Source: Promethearchaeota archaeon (GTDB lineage: Archaea; Asgardarchaeota; Lokiarchaeia; Sigyniarchaeales; SOKP01). Taken from it: DNA of 35,394 bases. Each line of letters begins with the position of its first letter. Positions within the stretch are counted from its first letter, which is position 1. The notes beneath the pieces were generated by a model. That model was not told the DNA's origin, did not search any database, and worked only from the letters and a program-made list of their open reading frames with translations. The DNA lies in the NCBI GenBank assembly GCA_008080735.1, contig SHMW01000025.1:12398-47791 (forward strand). The letters are read 5' to 3'. The translations under genes were made by a program, and so were the position numbers. Shown here in pieces: positions 23,656 through 32,488 of the stretch.

Positions 23656-24660
23656 ATGAACTTTCCCGATGATTTATTGGATCTCCTACAAACCATATAC
23701 CACTTAGAGAAGGAATTTATGCCCGAGAGTAATGTAATATTAAACGAGATTAATAAAGTATTCATTCCGTGTCGTACCGTCTTAGAAATGGAAATTCTTA
23801 CATCCTTGCTATTGGAGAATAAAAACTTTGATGATATTAAACATATTCCCGAAACTCAACCAACTAGTGAACAACTAATAGATGCATATCACGTAAGCGG
23901 AATAGATGCACTTGAGCGTATCATTTCCCATTTTACAAATGTAATTCTCAATAAGTTGAAACCGATTGTAATGTATCAACGGGATTTTAAACAGAGATAT
24001 CGGATGAGTAATGTGGATGCGTATTCTAAGACACGTCTTTGCTTATTTCTCGCACTTCACCGCTTGAAATTAAAATTTCTCGTCATCAAAAGATTTATGC
24101 AGGAGCTAGTTCCCAATGAACTAAGGGATACCAATATCATAGAAGAATTTTATAAGTTTTATTATGAGAAGAATGAAATGAATTTGAAACTGATGCTTTC
24201 TACAAAACGCATGAGCGAGAGGGTTAAGAATTTAATGAATAGGGATGATGTTATTGAAAATAGCGATTTGCTAAATGCGCTCTCATTTAAGGTTCATTTA
24301 AATAATAATGAACGTATAAAATTTATAATGAGGGATATTAAAGCATCTATATTTATCTGTCGATTAATGTTCGCCAAGATGGACGTCATCACACCCTTTT
24401 CCAAATCGAAGGAACTAAATGTCAATCCCGAGCGAATGATGGTGAGTCAGGACTTTATTCCCGAATTAATTCCTGCTATATCAAAATGTATACGCGACAA
24501 TAATCCCCGACACTTACACACCTTATTAGAAGCATTTGATTTTATGATGGAGAACGTGTTTGAAAGTATAAATAATGCTTTTGAGATTGCTTCAGGAGGC
24601 GGTATTATGTTAGATGGGGATGAGACTATGTTTAGCCTTGGGAATGTTTTTTCCGTCTGA
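23656..24660 (+). CDS. helical protein of unknown function, 334 aa
   Basis: I do not recognise a family. It is a soluble, almost wholly helical protein with mixed charge (DDLLDLLQTIYHLEKEFM at the start; LCLFLALHRLKLKFLVIKRF near residue 130; GRP-type turns absent). It ends in a Gly-rich segment (ASGGGIMLDGDETMFSLG). No transmembrane helix, nucleotide motif or metal cluster is visible. It starts 205 bp after alba and probably has its own promoter. A structural or adaptor role would suit its make-up, but that is a guess. Confidence 0.7.
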   Translation: MNFPDDLLDLLQTIYHLEKEFMPESNVILNEINKVFIPCRTVLEMEILTSLLLENKNFDDIKHIPETQPTSEQLIDAYHVSGIDALERIISHFTNVILNKLKPIVMYQRDFKQRYRMSNVDAYSKTRLCLFLALHRLKLKFLVIKRFMQELVPNELRDTNIIEEFYKFYYEKNEMNLKLMLSTKRMSERVKNLMNRDDVIENSDLLNALSFKVHLNNNERIKFIMRDIKASIFICRLMFAKMDVITPFSKSKELNVNPERMMVSQDFIPELIPAISKCIRDNNPRHLHTLLEAFDFMMENVFESINNAFEIASGGGIMLDGDETMFSLGNVFSV

Positions 24661-24798
24661 GGGATTCCTCCAAGCATAGTTGACGAATGACGGGAAAAAT
24701 GTGTAAAATTTCTCATTCCCAAATTTATGAATAATGGATTAAAGCTTTAAATGTGAATTATATCTTTATAATATTATAGAAAAAAGGGGAACGAAAAA

Positions 24799-25068
24799 AT
24801 GGTAGAATTAAAAGTAATCAAAAAAGATGGATCAGTAGTCGATTTTGATAAGAAAAAGATTATTGAAGCTTGCAAGAGTGCGGGTGCTTCGAAAAAGGTG
24901 GCGGAAGAAGTCGCAGATAAAGTCACTGAAGAATTACCGAAAATCCAGAGCTCTAAAATACGAGAATTAACACTTAAAGAATTAGAGAAACTGGACCCTG
25001 AAGCTTCCAAATCCTGGATCCAATATGATATTAGAGAAAAGAAGCAAGAGTCTTCATTTCAAAGGTAA
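24799..25068 (+). CDS. stand-alone ATP-cone domain protein
   Basis: An 89-residue protein that is just an ATP-cone: VIKKDGSVVDFDKKKIIEAC at the start, SKKVAEEVADKVTEEL helix, then KIRELTLKELEKLDPEASKS. ATP-cones bind ATP/dATP and act as allosteric sensors at the N-terminus of ribonucleotide reductase or in the NrdR repressor. Here no catalytic domain or NrdR zinc ribbon is attached. A purine-rich RBS (AAAAGGGGAACG) precedes the ATG. It may act in trans on a nucleotide-dependent partner; this is inference. Confidence 0.8.
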   Translation: MVELKVIKKDGSVVDFDKKKIIEACKSAGASKKVAEEVADKVTEELPKIQSSKIRELTLKELEKLDPEASKSWIQYDIREKKQESSFQR

Positions 25069-25140
25069 TCTATATCTATATTAAGATATGCATATTCAAA
25101 GAAGTTCTTTTGAATTTTTATTTTCAATTAAAAAATCGAT

Positions 25141-25809
25141 TCAATACTCGTTTGTATAAAACAGATTGTTCTTTTTTGCTTTTTCGATATAATCATATAA
25201 TTCTTCATCGGTATTTTGATGGAAGTCTTCATAATAGGCCCCAACGGCGAATGAATAGGACTCGCTTATGGTGGGACATACCACATCATCAAATACCTCT
25301 TTAACTTTTGATATACCTTTTTTAGGAGCTACAGGGATCGCGAGAATTACTTTTTTCGTACCTTGGTTTTTGAGATATTTTCCTGCAACTAGGGCAGTGA
25401 AGCCTGTAGCAATTCCATCATCTATAACAAATATATTTTTTCCTTGTACGTTTGGTAAACCCTCTTGGGTGTATTTATTAATTCTTTTTTTGACTTTTTC
25501 AAGAGCTTTATTTTTTATTTCGTTTAGGACATCATCAGTGACGCCATAAAATTGTACTCGTTCATTGAGATCATAGGTACCATCTGGCGCGATCGCTCCA
25601 ATTGCCACCTCAGGATTATTTGGATGTGATAATTTTTTAGTGATAACTAAATTGAAGGGAATGGTGAGTTTTTCGGCTACAATATATGCTACTGGCACCC
25701 CTCCTCGAGGGATAGCACATATTATGGAATCGCTGATGAGCTCGGGAAATTGTTCTTTTATAGCATCGGCTAATTTTTCTCCTGCATTGCTTCTATTTTC
25801 ATATTTCAT
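25141..25809 (-). CDS. phosphoribosyltransferase-family protein
   Basis: A 222-residue type I PRTase-fold protein. The PRPP loop is FVIDDGIATGFTAL (127-140), with the usual acidic pair, and the N-terminal CAIPRGGVPVAYIVA (31-45) is the PPi-loop region. LVITKKLSHPNNPEVAIGAI matches the group often annotated as predicted phosphoribosyltransferases fused to or paired with dienelactone hydrolases. The base it uses is unknown; such members are not clearly purine or pyrimidine salvage enzymes. It is convergent with the ATP-cone gene; the stops are about 70 bp apart. Confidence 0.87.
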   Translation of the reverse strand: MKYENRSNAGEKLADAIKEQFPELISDSIICAIPRGGVPVAYIVAEKLTIPFNLVITKKLSHPNNPEVAIGAIAPDGTYDLNERVQFYGVTDDVLNEIKNKALEKVKKRINKYTQEGLPNVQGKNIFVIDDGIATGFTALVAGKYLKNQGTKKVILAIPVAPKKGISKVKEVFDDVVCPTISESYSFAVGAYYEDFHQNTDEELYDYIEKAKKNNLFYTNEY

Positions 25810-26023
25810 TTGACCACTAAAATATTATTTGATTATGAATATTCCTATAGTCTATTATCCAATACAAGATTTTATAGGTTTTCTCTAAAAATTAAAAATC
25901 AAACTAATCTAAAACTTTAGGTGGAATCGCTTAAATTTGAAACTGATTATAACTTTTAAGCTTAAATTTTTTATAAATTCAACTACGTTTTAATTGTGTT
26001 AGGTTAGATAGGAATTAACCCTA

Positions 26024-26034
26024 TTTATATAATA
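26024..26034 (+). promoter_or_regulatory. TATA box with adjacent dyad before the HhH gene
   Basis: TTTATATAATA lies about 40 nt before the ATG at 26071. Directly upstream, TAGGTTA (26000-26006) and TAACCCTA (26016-26023) form a near-perfect dyad over the BRE position, where a repressor could block TFB/TBP loading. That role is inference. Confidence 0.35.
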
Positions 26035-26070
26035 GAATTATGTTCAGATTTTTATCAAAGGTTTTTATAT

Positions 26071-26376
26071 ATGTCGAAAAATTTAACTCAGATTGAAGGT
26101 ATTACAGCAGCTTTTGCTAAGGAACTTACGGATGGGGGAATAGATACAATCGATCAACTTGCGAATTCAGCACCAAAAGAGATCTCCAAACTTACAGGTA
26201 TTTCTATACAGCTCGCTGAAAAATGGATAGCTAAAGCAAATAATTTCTCGGATAAATTAAGGGAAGAGAGAAATGAACCTATCGTCCCTCCCGGAGAAAA
26301 AATGACTAGCAGCTATTCTATGAAAACTACAACGAAACGAGATATGGAAGAAAATAAAGAAATGGAAGAACGGTAG
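26071..26376 (+). CDS. small helix-hairpin-helix protein
   Basis: A 101-residue protein. Residues ~5-55 are a tandem HhH module: LTQIEGITAAFAKELTDGGI and DTIDQLANSAPKEISKLTGI, like the N-terminal domain of RadA/Rad51 and other DNA-binding proteins. The remaining ~45 residues are a charged, disordered tail (VPPGEKMTSS to EENKEMEER). There is no ATPase core, so it probably binds DNA or serves as an adaptor. Its gene has its own TATA box with a dyad. Confidence 0.8.
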   Translation: MSKNLTQIEGITAAFAKELTDGGIDTIDQLANSAPKEISKLTGISIQLAEKWIAKANNFSDKLREERNEPIVPPGEKMTSSYSMKTTTKRDMEENKEMEER

Positions 26377-26388
26377 AAGATTTTGGAT

Positions 26389-27084
26389 TTAAAGCATTAA
26401 TATCTCTTCTATCACGAAATAAAAGAAAGAACAGCTCCCGAGATAGAGCAACATAACCAAAAAACTTAGCGGGATTTTGTAGATCTCTGGCTTTTTTTGG
26501 AGATAGAGAAATACCCAATAACTGCTTACTCCCAGAATAAGTTCAGGAAAAATAATATAGAGCGCCAAATGACCGAATAAAGTAAAGACATTTTGGGCAT
26601 ACCAAGACCCGATCATCCAAATTGTAGTTTCTGATACCGTGAAAATCATCAATGTAACAAAACTCACTGCGAGATAACTCATTTTAAGATCTTTTCTCTC
26701 GTTAATACGGATTCCCGTGAATATTATTATGATCAAGGGAATAGACCATAACCCGAGCATATATCCAGAAACCGTCCCAATCTTAAACAAACCGTCTTCT
26801 GGAAATACCAATATATTAAGTTCTGCAGAGAGAAACCAATCCGGGAATACTTGAAACACACTAATTAAAATTGTAAAAATCCATATATCTTGCCAAAGTC
26901 TATATTCTCTCTGAATTGCGAAAAATATTATCCCCACATTATAGATAATGACTAAGATGAATAACTTCCAACCAATAGGAAGGAGGGGGATTAGTAAGAT
27001 TAAAGCCGCAATAAGACTAAAGATGATGTGAAAAATAATAAACTCTCTTTCTTGTCTGGCTAAATTTAATTCAAACACATTCAA
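26389..27084 (-). CDS. polytopic membrane protein, function unknown
   Basis: A 231-residue protein with about seven hydrophobic helices (roughly 17-36, 40-60, 68-88, 108-124, 135-155, 165-187 and 205-225). It has a short cytoplasmic N-terminus ending in RQERE and a conserved-looking aromatic stretch (SETTIWMIGSWYAQN). No catalytic or transport motif is recognised. The overall shape recalls small seven-helix proteins of the lycopene-cyclase or rhodopsin-like size class, but there is no retinal lysine context that I can defend. Convergent with the HhH gene, 12 bp apart. Confidence 0.7.
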   Translation of the reverse strand: MNVFELNLARQEREFIIFHIIFSLIAALILLIPLLPIGWKLFILVIIYNVGIIFFAIQREYRLWQDIWIFTILISVFQVFPDWFLSAELNILVFPEDGLFKIGTVSGYMLGLWSIPLIIIIFTGIRINERKDLKMSYLAVSFVTLMIFTVSETTIWMIGSWYAQNVFTLFGHLALYIIFPELILGVSSYWVFLYLQKKPEIYKIPLSFLVMLLYLGSCSFFYFVIEEILML

Positions 27085-27298
27085 TAGAGTGATTCTTAGT
27101 TATTATTATTATTACTATTAATTTGTTATGGAACTAATTAAGTATTTCTCTTGATCATTTTAAAATTCAACCAAAACCTTACTGATTTGGAGGAGTGAAA
27201 TCTCTTTAGATTTTAAAACAAAAATTAAAAATGAATCATTTATTTCATCATAAAAAGATTTACACATTCAATTGTATTAAACGAGGTTAACAAGTATA

Positions 27299-27883
27299 AT
27301 GGCAGATTTGGAGTTAGAAGCAACATATTTTGAAAAGGCAGGTCCCAATAATACGGATAAAGCATTGGATATAGCAAAAAAGTATGCCGAACAATTTGAT
27401 ATAAAGGATATCGTTTTGGCAAGCACCACTGGCACGACTGCTGAAAAAGCATCGGAATTATTTGATGTGAATGAATATAACGTCATAGTTATTACACATT
27501 CCTACTATTTTGTTGGAAGCAAGGTCCGACAGGAATTTGATGAGGAAAAAATGGAACAACTAGAACAGAAAGGGCTTAAATTTCTATCAGCCACCCATGC
27601 CATGAGTGGGATTGAACGTGGACTTCGTATTAAAAAACAACCTTGGATCTTTGTGGATCTACTTGCGAAAGTGATTCGAGAACAATTTAGCCAAGGTACT
27701 AAAGTCTGTATAGAGATAGCAAGTATGGCTGCGGATGCGGGATTGATTCCTGATTTAGACCGAGATATCATTTGTATAGCTGGAACTGGTCGTGGAGCCG
27801 ATACAGTATGCCTGCTCAAACCCGCCCCTACCAGTGAATTCATGGATGTTAGAGTAAAAGCAATTCTTTGCAAACCACTTTAG
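27299..27883 (+). CDS. pyruvate kinase C-terminal-domain-like protein (stand-alone)
   Basis: A 194-residue alpha/beta protein matching the pyruvate kinase alpha/beta (C-terminal, allosteric) domain without the catalytic barrel: IKDIVLASTTGTTAEKASEL at residues ~35-54, then YNVIVITHSY, ATHAMSGIERG and the GTGRGADTVCLLKPA end strand. Stand-alone copies are known in archaea and some bacteria with no settled function; they may bind a phosphorylated effector. The next gene, threonine ammonia-lyase, starts 82 bp on in the same direction and both may be expressed together. Confidence 0.8.
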   Translation: MADLELEATYFEKAGPNNTDKALDIAKKYAEQFDIKDIVLASTTGTTAEKASELFDVNEYNVIVITHSYYFVGSKVRQEFDEEKMEQLEQKGLKFLSATHAMSGIERGLRIKKQPWIFVDLLAKVIREQFSQGTKVCIEIASMAADAGLIPDLDRDIICIAGTGRGADTVCLLKPAPTSEFMDVRVKAILCKPL

Positions 27884-27965
27884 AACAACATTTTTTTTCA
27901 TCGATTTTTTTTGTTCTTAATTCTTTTTATTAGATAATGTCTATTTTTTATTAGGTGGAAATTTT

Positions 27966-29189
27966 TTGACCGATAAGACCTATTTAAATGAGATTCGATC
28001 GATCAGAGAACGGTTTGCAGATGTTGTTCACTATACCCCCCTTGAAAGAAGTACTACTCTCTCCAGAATGACGGGCAATGAAGTTTATTTAAAATTAGAA
28101 AATTTTCAGAGAACCGGATCTTTTAAAATCCGGGGAGCATATAATAAGATATCTTCTCTTTCTGAGAATGAGAGAAGCAAGGGAGTAATCACCGCATCGG
28201 CTGGTAATCATGGACAAGCTGTTGCTTTAGCTGCGAAATTATTTGGTATTAGATCTGTGGTAGTCGTGCCCGAAGATGCTCCCATTGTAAAAATAGAAGC
28301 GATTAAGAATTACAATAATAAAGGAAGAGTTGTCGAGCATGGATTAAAATATGATGATGCTTATGAAAAAGCACTTGAAATCCAAAAAGATGAAAGACTT
28401 ACTTTTATCCAAGCTTTCAATGATAAAGATATAATTAAAGGCCAAGCAACAATCGGAGTTGAATTGTTGGAACAACTCCCGGATATAGAGTATGTATTTT
28501 GTCCAATAGGTGGGGGCGGTTTAATAAGCGGAATTAGTTCTTATTGTAAGACGATGAAAAATGATATAAAAATCATCGGTGTTCAATCGGAAAATGCCCC
28601 TTCCATGTATCGCGCATACAAAAACAATAATATAAGGACATCAGAAATCAAAGATACAATTTGCGACGGAATTGCTGTAAAAAAGCCTGGAGATATTACC
28701 TATGAGTTTATTAAAAAATATGTAGATGATATTGTGCTCGTTTCGGATGAAGAAGTGGCTAATGCTATCCTCCTCCTATTAGAAAGAGCTAAATTATATG
28801 TGGAAGGTGCGGGAGCTGCGGGATTGGCCGCATTACTAAATAAAAAAGTCAATATTGCCAATAAAAAAGTGGCAGTGGTTATTTCCGGAGGAAATTTAAC
28901 CCCAAATCTATTAAATCGTATCATTACTAAAGGTTTAATTAAAGCTGGGCGCTTTTTAAAATTTAAAACTAAAGTCCCCGATGTTCCCGGTGCTCTTTTA
29001 GAAGTATTGAGGTTCATTGCGGAAGAAAAGGGAAATATCATTTCCATCACACACGAGCGTGAAAAATTGGAACTAGAGTATAAAAAAGCCGTAGTGGTTA
29101 TTGAAATTGAAACCCGTAATTTTGACCATATCGAACAAATATTAAACAAAATGCGGGAAAAGTTCGAAATTGAAATTTCTCAATTTTAA
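27966..29189 (+). CDS. ilvA: threonine ammonia-lyase (threonine dehydratase)
   Basis: A PLP enzyme that converts threonine to 2-oxobutanoate and ammonia, for isoleucine synthesis or threonine breakdown. 407 residues: catalytic fold-type-II domain with the PLP lysine in RTGSFKIRGAYN (Lys54), the ASAGNHGQAVALAAK loop, the phosphate-cup CPIGGGGLISGI, and SGGN near residue 312. The last ~75 residues form an ACT-type regulatory domain (DVPGALLEVLRFIAEEKGNI). The start is TTG 27966, supported by an SD AGGTGG just upstream; no in-frame ATG comes before the conserved region. The single ACT domain is like catabolic/short IlvA forms. Confidence 0.94.
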   Translation: MTDKTYLNEIRSIRERFADVVHYTPLERSTTLSRMTGNEVYLKLENFQRTGSFKIRGAYNKISSLSENERSKGVITASAGNHGQAVALAAKLFGIRSVVVVPEDAPIVKIEAIKNYNNKGRVVEHGLKYDDAYEKALEIQKDERLTFIQAFNDKDIIKGQATIGVELLEQLPDIEYVFCPIGGGGLISGISSYCKTMKNDIKIIGVQSENAPSMYRAYKNNNIRTSEIKDTICDGIAVKKPGDITYEFIKKYVDDIVLVSDEEVANAILLLLERAKLYVEGAGAAGLAALLNKKVNIANKKVAVVISGGNLTPNLLNRIITKGLIKAGRFLKFKTKVPDVPGALLEVLRFIAEEKGNIISITHEREKLELEYKKAVVVIEIETRNFDHIEQILNKMREKFEIEISQF

Positions 29190-29326
29190 GTATATCAATA
29201 AGAAAGTCTTAAAATTTCGGTTTGTTTTTTAAGTGGGTAAAATATTTATATTTCGTGAATTCTAATTAGAATATACTCAATAAAATTCAACGCATTGTAA
29301 GAATTGAAATTAAGGTGGTCATTAAT

Positions 29327-30097
29327 ATGCAAATTGTGTTTCATGAAAAATATTATAATAGCGATTACGCTATGGACCCAGCAGCAGACCAAGGAAGAAT
29401 CGAGAGCATTATGGATATAATCTCTAATAACAAGTTATATGAGATTATAACCCCCGAACCAGCGACAGAAGAGGACATTTTGAGAGCCCATACGAAACGC
29501 CATTTAGACTCGATAAAACGGGATTCTCTATTATATGAACTTGCTTCCTTAGCCGCGGGAGGAGCAATATTAGCCGCAGAAGAAGCGTATAAGGGAATTC
29601 CTACATTTGCCGTAATCCGCCCTCCCGGACACCACGCGTCTGCGGACTCTTGCTGGGGATTTTGCTATTTCAACAATATAAGTATTAGTCTATTGAAGCT
29701 ATACGCAGAAAGTAAAATAGATTCTGCCTTTGTGCTCGATTTTGATCTCCATACGGGAGACGGAAATATTAACATCCTTTCTAATAGAGAAGATGGGTTC
29801 AGTGTGAAAATTTTAAATCCCAGATCCGGAGAACGTGTCGCATATTTAAACGAAGTGAGAGAATATATGGAAAACTTAAATGATATTGATGTTTTTGTCG
29901 CCTCGGCGGGTTTTGATGAAGGTATAGAGGATTGGGGTCATAAATTATATCCCGAGGATTATACTCGCTTGGGAGAATTGATGAAAGACCATTCCGAGCG
30001 TATATGTGAAGGACGCCGTTATGCTTTATTAGAAGGGGGTTATAATCATTCTGTACTCGGAAAAAATGTTGATGCTTTCTGTCAAGGATTTCAATAG
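29327..30097 (+). CDS. histone deacetylase-family hydrolase
   Basis: A zinc amidohydrolase of the HDAC/acetoin-utilisation/polyamine-deacetylase superfamily, 256 residues, shorter than most. Seen: RPPGHHAS with His102-His103, GFCYFNN, zinc ligands in DFDLHTGDGN (Asp140, His142) and SAGFDE (Asp197), and LLEGGYNHS carrying the Tyr of the active site. The substrate may be acetylated protein, polyamine or a small molecule. I chose ATG 29327: AAGGTGGT (29312-29319) is a fitting SD, whereas a GTG at 29315 lies inside it. In some archaea Alba acetylation is controlled, and alba lies 6 kb away, but no link is shown. Confidence 0.9.
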   Translation: MQIVFHEKYYNSDYAMDPAADQGRIESIMDIISNNKLYEIITPEPATEEDILRAHTKRHLDSIKRDSLLYELASLAAGGAILAAEEAYKGIPTFAVIRPPGHHASADSCWGFCYFNNISISLLKLYAESKIDSAFVLDFDLHTGDGNINILSNREDGFSVKILNPRSGERVAYLNEVREYMENLNDIDVFVASAGFDEGIEDWGHKLYPEDYTRLGELMKDHSERICEGRRYALLEGGYNHSVLGKNVDAFCQGFQ

Positions 30098-30137
30098 AAA
30101 CAAGGAATATGGATAATTTTCAAAAAAAAAATTTTTC

Positions 30138-30665
30138 CTAAAGGTGGATCGTATCTTTTTCTTCCTCATGCTCATGGTCGCAAGATTCACAGCTAATACC
30201 GAGTTGGAAGGGATTTGGAACAGGGTCTGGCTCTAAATCGGTTTCTAAAACTTTCACTTCAAAGTGCAGGGCTTTTCCTGCTAAAGGAGGATTCATATCT
30301 ACTACAATATAGTCATCTTCGATAATTCTTACCCACCCAGGAGAGGTCATTCCATTCGGAGCAACCACCACAACTTGCTGTCCTAACTCTAACTCGTGAT
30401 CGCCTTTAAGATTTTTCTTTGGGATTTTTTCCACTAACAATGGATTAAATTCTCCATACGCCTCTTGCGGGGTGAGCCAAAATTCTTTTTCCTCACCTTT
30501 TTCCATCCCGATAAGGTTTTTTTCTAATTCAGGAAGGACTTGACCAGTTCCCAGCTGAATTTTTACCGATTCTCCATTCACTTTTTCGTTGGAACTAATT
30601 AAATTCCCCTTTTTATCTCTAAGCGTAAACATAATCTTAATTACATCTCCATCTTCTACTACCAT
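30138..30665 (-). CDS. FKBP-type prolyl isomerase, SlyD-like
   Basis: A folding helper that isomerises Xaa-Pro bonds; 175 residues. N-terminal FKBP half (GDVIKIMFTLRDKKGNLISS; LGTGQVLPELEKNLIGMEKG), inserted-in-flap chaperone domain (~70-125), and the closing MNPPLAGKALHFEVKVLE strand typical of SlyD/archaeal long FKBPs. The tail is CESCDHEHEEEKDTIHL: two Cys and three His among acids, like the metal-binding tail of SlyD, so nickel or zinc binding is possible. Convergent with the deacetylase gene, about 40 bp apart. Confidence 0.92.
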   Translation of the reverse strand: MVVEDGDVIKIMFTLRDKKGNLISSNEKVNGESVKIQLGTGQVLPELEKNLIGMEKGEEKEFWLTPQEAYGEFNPLLVEKIPKKNLKGDHELELGQQVVVVAPNGMTSPGWVRIIEDDYIVVDMNPPLAGKALHFEVKVLETDLEPDPVPNPFQLGISCESCDHEHEEEKDTIHL

Positions 30666-30941
30666 TTTAATTTACCTCTATGATTTGATAAAACTTGATA
30701 GTATTAATATTGAGTCATAGTTTAATTTTAAAACGCTTATGAATTAAATAAAAAAGTCAAGCAAAATTTTTAGAAAGATAATAAAATATTTCGTGATGAT
30801 TGTAAAATATAAATTGGTAATTAGATTTAAACTGGAGTATATCTTCAGGGGAAATTTAAATTCTTGGCTTATGATTCTTGAATTGTCAGATAATCTGAAT
30901 ATTGAAAAAGAAAACAAAATAAAAAGATGATAATGTAGAGG

Positions 30942-32261
30942 TTAGATTTGAAAAAATGCTTCTTCAAATTCGGGTTTTCCTTTATATTTTTGCATAAACA
31001 ATAAAGGTGCTTTATCAATATTTTTATAGAAATATGAAGGAACTCGGATTCCCGCCATTTTTAATCCTTCTTTCAATTCATCAAGAGAAGGAGGACATCC
31101 CTTAATCGCAATTAATTCATTTATATTTGGATGATCTTTATTTTTTGTGTATTGACATTGTCCCAGCAAGATTGTCTTGTTCATCCCTTCTGTGGGTTCC
31201 ATTTCCTTTCCCGTAAGAACTTCGATATTATCATAAGCTTCACCCTTATAGGCAGTCTTTATAGCAGTTAAAATAATTCCGTTTAACATTGAGCAGAATG
31301 TGCACATGGATTCATCATACTTATGATATTTTATGCCTTCGATCCCTGCTTTGGCATATGGGAGTGGTAAAGTATCATTTTCTTTATAAACATAATCCCA
31401 TTCATGGGGTTTTGCTAAAACCTCGATCTTTTCTCCTTTTATTTCGATTTCTGATAAATCTGTTGTTCTATTTCGGTCTTTTGCTGCTTGGACGAGATGT
31501 GGAACGGCGGAAGGGTCAATATCTAGCAGGTTTGCTCCGACCAGATCGGCAGAGAGTATATCCCTTGATGCCACGAGTATATTACTTCGATGAGCTTTCC
31601 CATCCATCGCAGGTCCTCTTTCAAGTGTATATATTCCATCAATAATAACTAAAGTAGGAGGTATTTTATTAGCTAATTGGGCAACATTATAATGTAAATT
31701 CTGCTCTGGATCCGCGCTGTGAAACTTTTTCCGAGATGGAATATTGATGAGACCCTTGATATTTTTTAAGCCCAGACTGACAACACATTGTGCGTGAGTC
31801 TTTAAAACGGGTAAATCAATAAGAAAATCTGAATTAAGCATATCTGTATTCATCTTTACTGATAAATTGTCAGTAAGGTTTATTCGATCAAAAGGTCGTT
31901 CAAATGTATTATAGACCTTAATTCCATATTTCTCTTGCAGATCATAATATCCAAGATATTCAAATGCTTGTTTAGCAGTTTCCTTATCGTCCTTATCTTC
32001 AGTGATGATTCCTTCCCCGATAGTGATATCAGAAAATCCGCTTTCATACAGAATTCTTACCACATCTTCTACAACTCTGCTGGTGGTAATCATCCCCCAT
32101 TTTGGGAAATCACAATGGCGATTCCAATAAACAACATTAGGCTTAATGAATATTTTAGAATCATTGGGAATATCCTTTAAACCGTCGATCAGATCGATCG
32201 CTTTCTTTACAGATTCGTATGGTTCCTTATATTCAACAATAGAAACGTGATATTTTGACAT
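30942..32261 (-). CDS. DUF362 family protein
   Basis: A 439-residue protein with the DUF362 core: an N-terminal KIFIKPNVV-type strand (about residues 36-44), later LIDLPVLKTHAQCVVSLGLK and NIKGLINIPSRKKFHSADPE (about 145-185), and VIIDGIYTLERGPAMDGK. These motifs are shared with proteins linked to Fe-S or corrinoid systems, but the activity is unknown. Many DUF362 proteins end in a ferredoxin-type domain; here the C-terminal half instead has scattered cysteines (MCTFCSML, GQCQY, IKGCPP) that could hold one metal or cluster. It is a single-gene unit with about 230 bp to the ATPase. Confidence 0.88.
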   Translation of the reverse strand: MSKYHVSIVEYKEPYESVKKAIDLIDGLKDIPNDSKIFIKPNVVYWNRHCDFPKWGMITTSRVVEDVVRILYESGFSDITIGEGIITEDKDDKETAKQAFEYLGYYDLQEKYGIKVYNTFERPFDRINLTDNLSVKMNTDMLNSDFLIDLPVLKTHAQCVVSLGLKNIKGLINIPSRKKFHSADPEQNLHYNVAQLANKIPPTLVIIDGIYTLERGPAMDGKAHRSNILVASRDILSADLVGANLLDIDPSAVPHLVQAAKDRNRTTDLSEIEIKGEKIEVLAKPHEWDYVYKENDTLPLPYAKAGIEGIKYHKYDESMCTFCSMLNGIILTAIKTAYKGEAYDNIEVLTGKEMEPTEGMNKTILLGQCQYTKNKDHPNINELIAIKGCPPSLDELKEGLKMAGIRVPSYFYKNIDKAPLLFMQKYKGKPEFEEAFFQI

Positions 32262-32488
32262 ATCTAATTCAAATCCAGAATTACTTCTTTAATAAATTAT
32301 TAAAATCTAGTTCTTAATAAAATTAAACTCATTTAATTTAATAATTGATATGGATTTAATATTTTTATTTTATGAGGATTGTTTAAATTTAACTCAGAGA
32401 TAGGAGTATTTTTTAAAATAAAGCGGTTTTATTCAAGATTATAAAAGTAAAAAATAAAGTGTTTAGAAATTAGTAAGAAAAAAGAGGT

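Noticed and set aside
27095..27125. ATT-type microsatellite (TTATTATTATTATTACTATTA)
   Set aside because: A short low-complexity run in an AT-rich gap, without sign of function.
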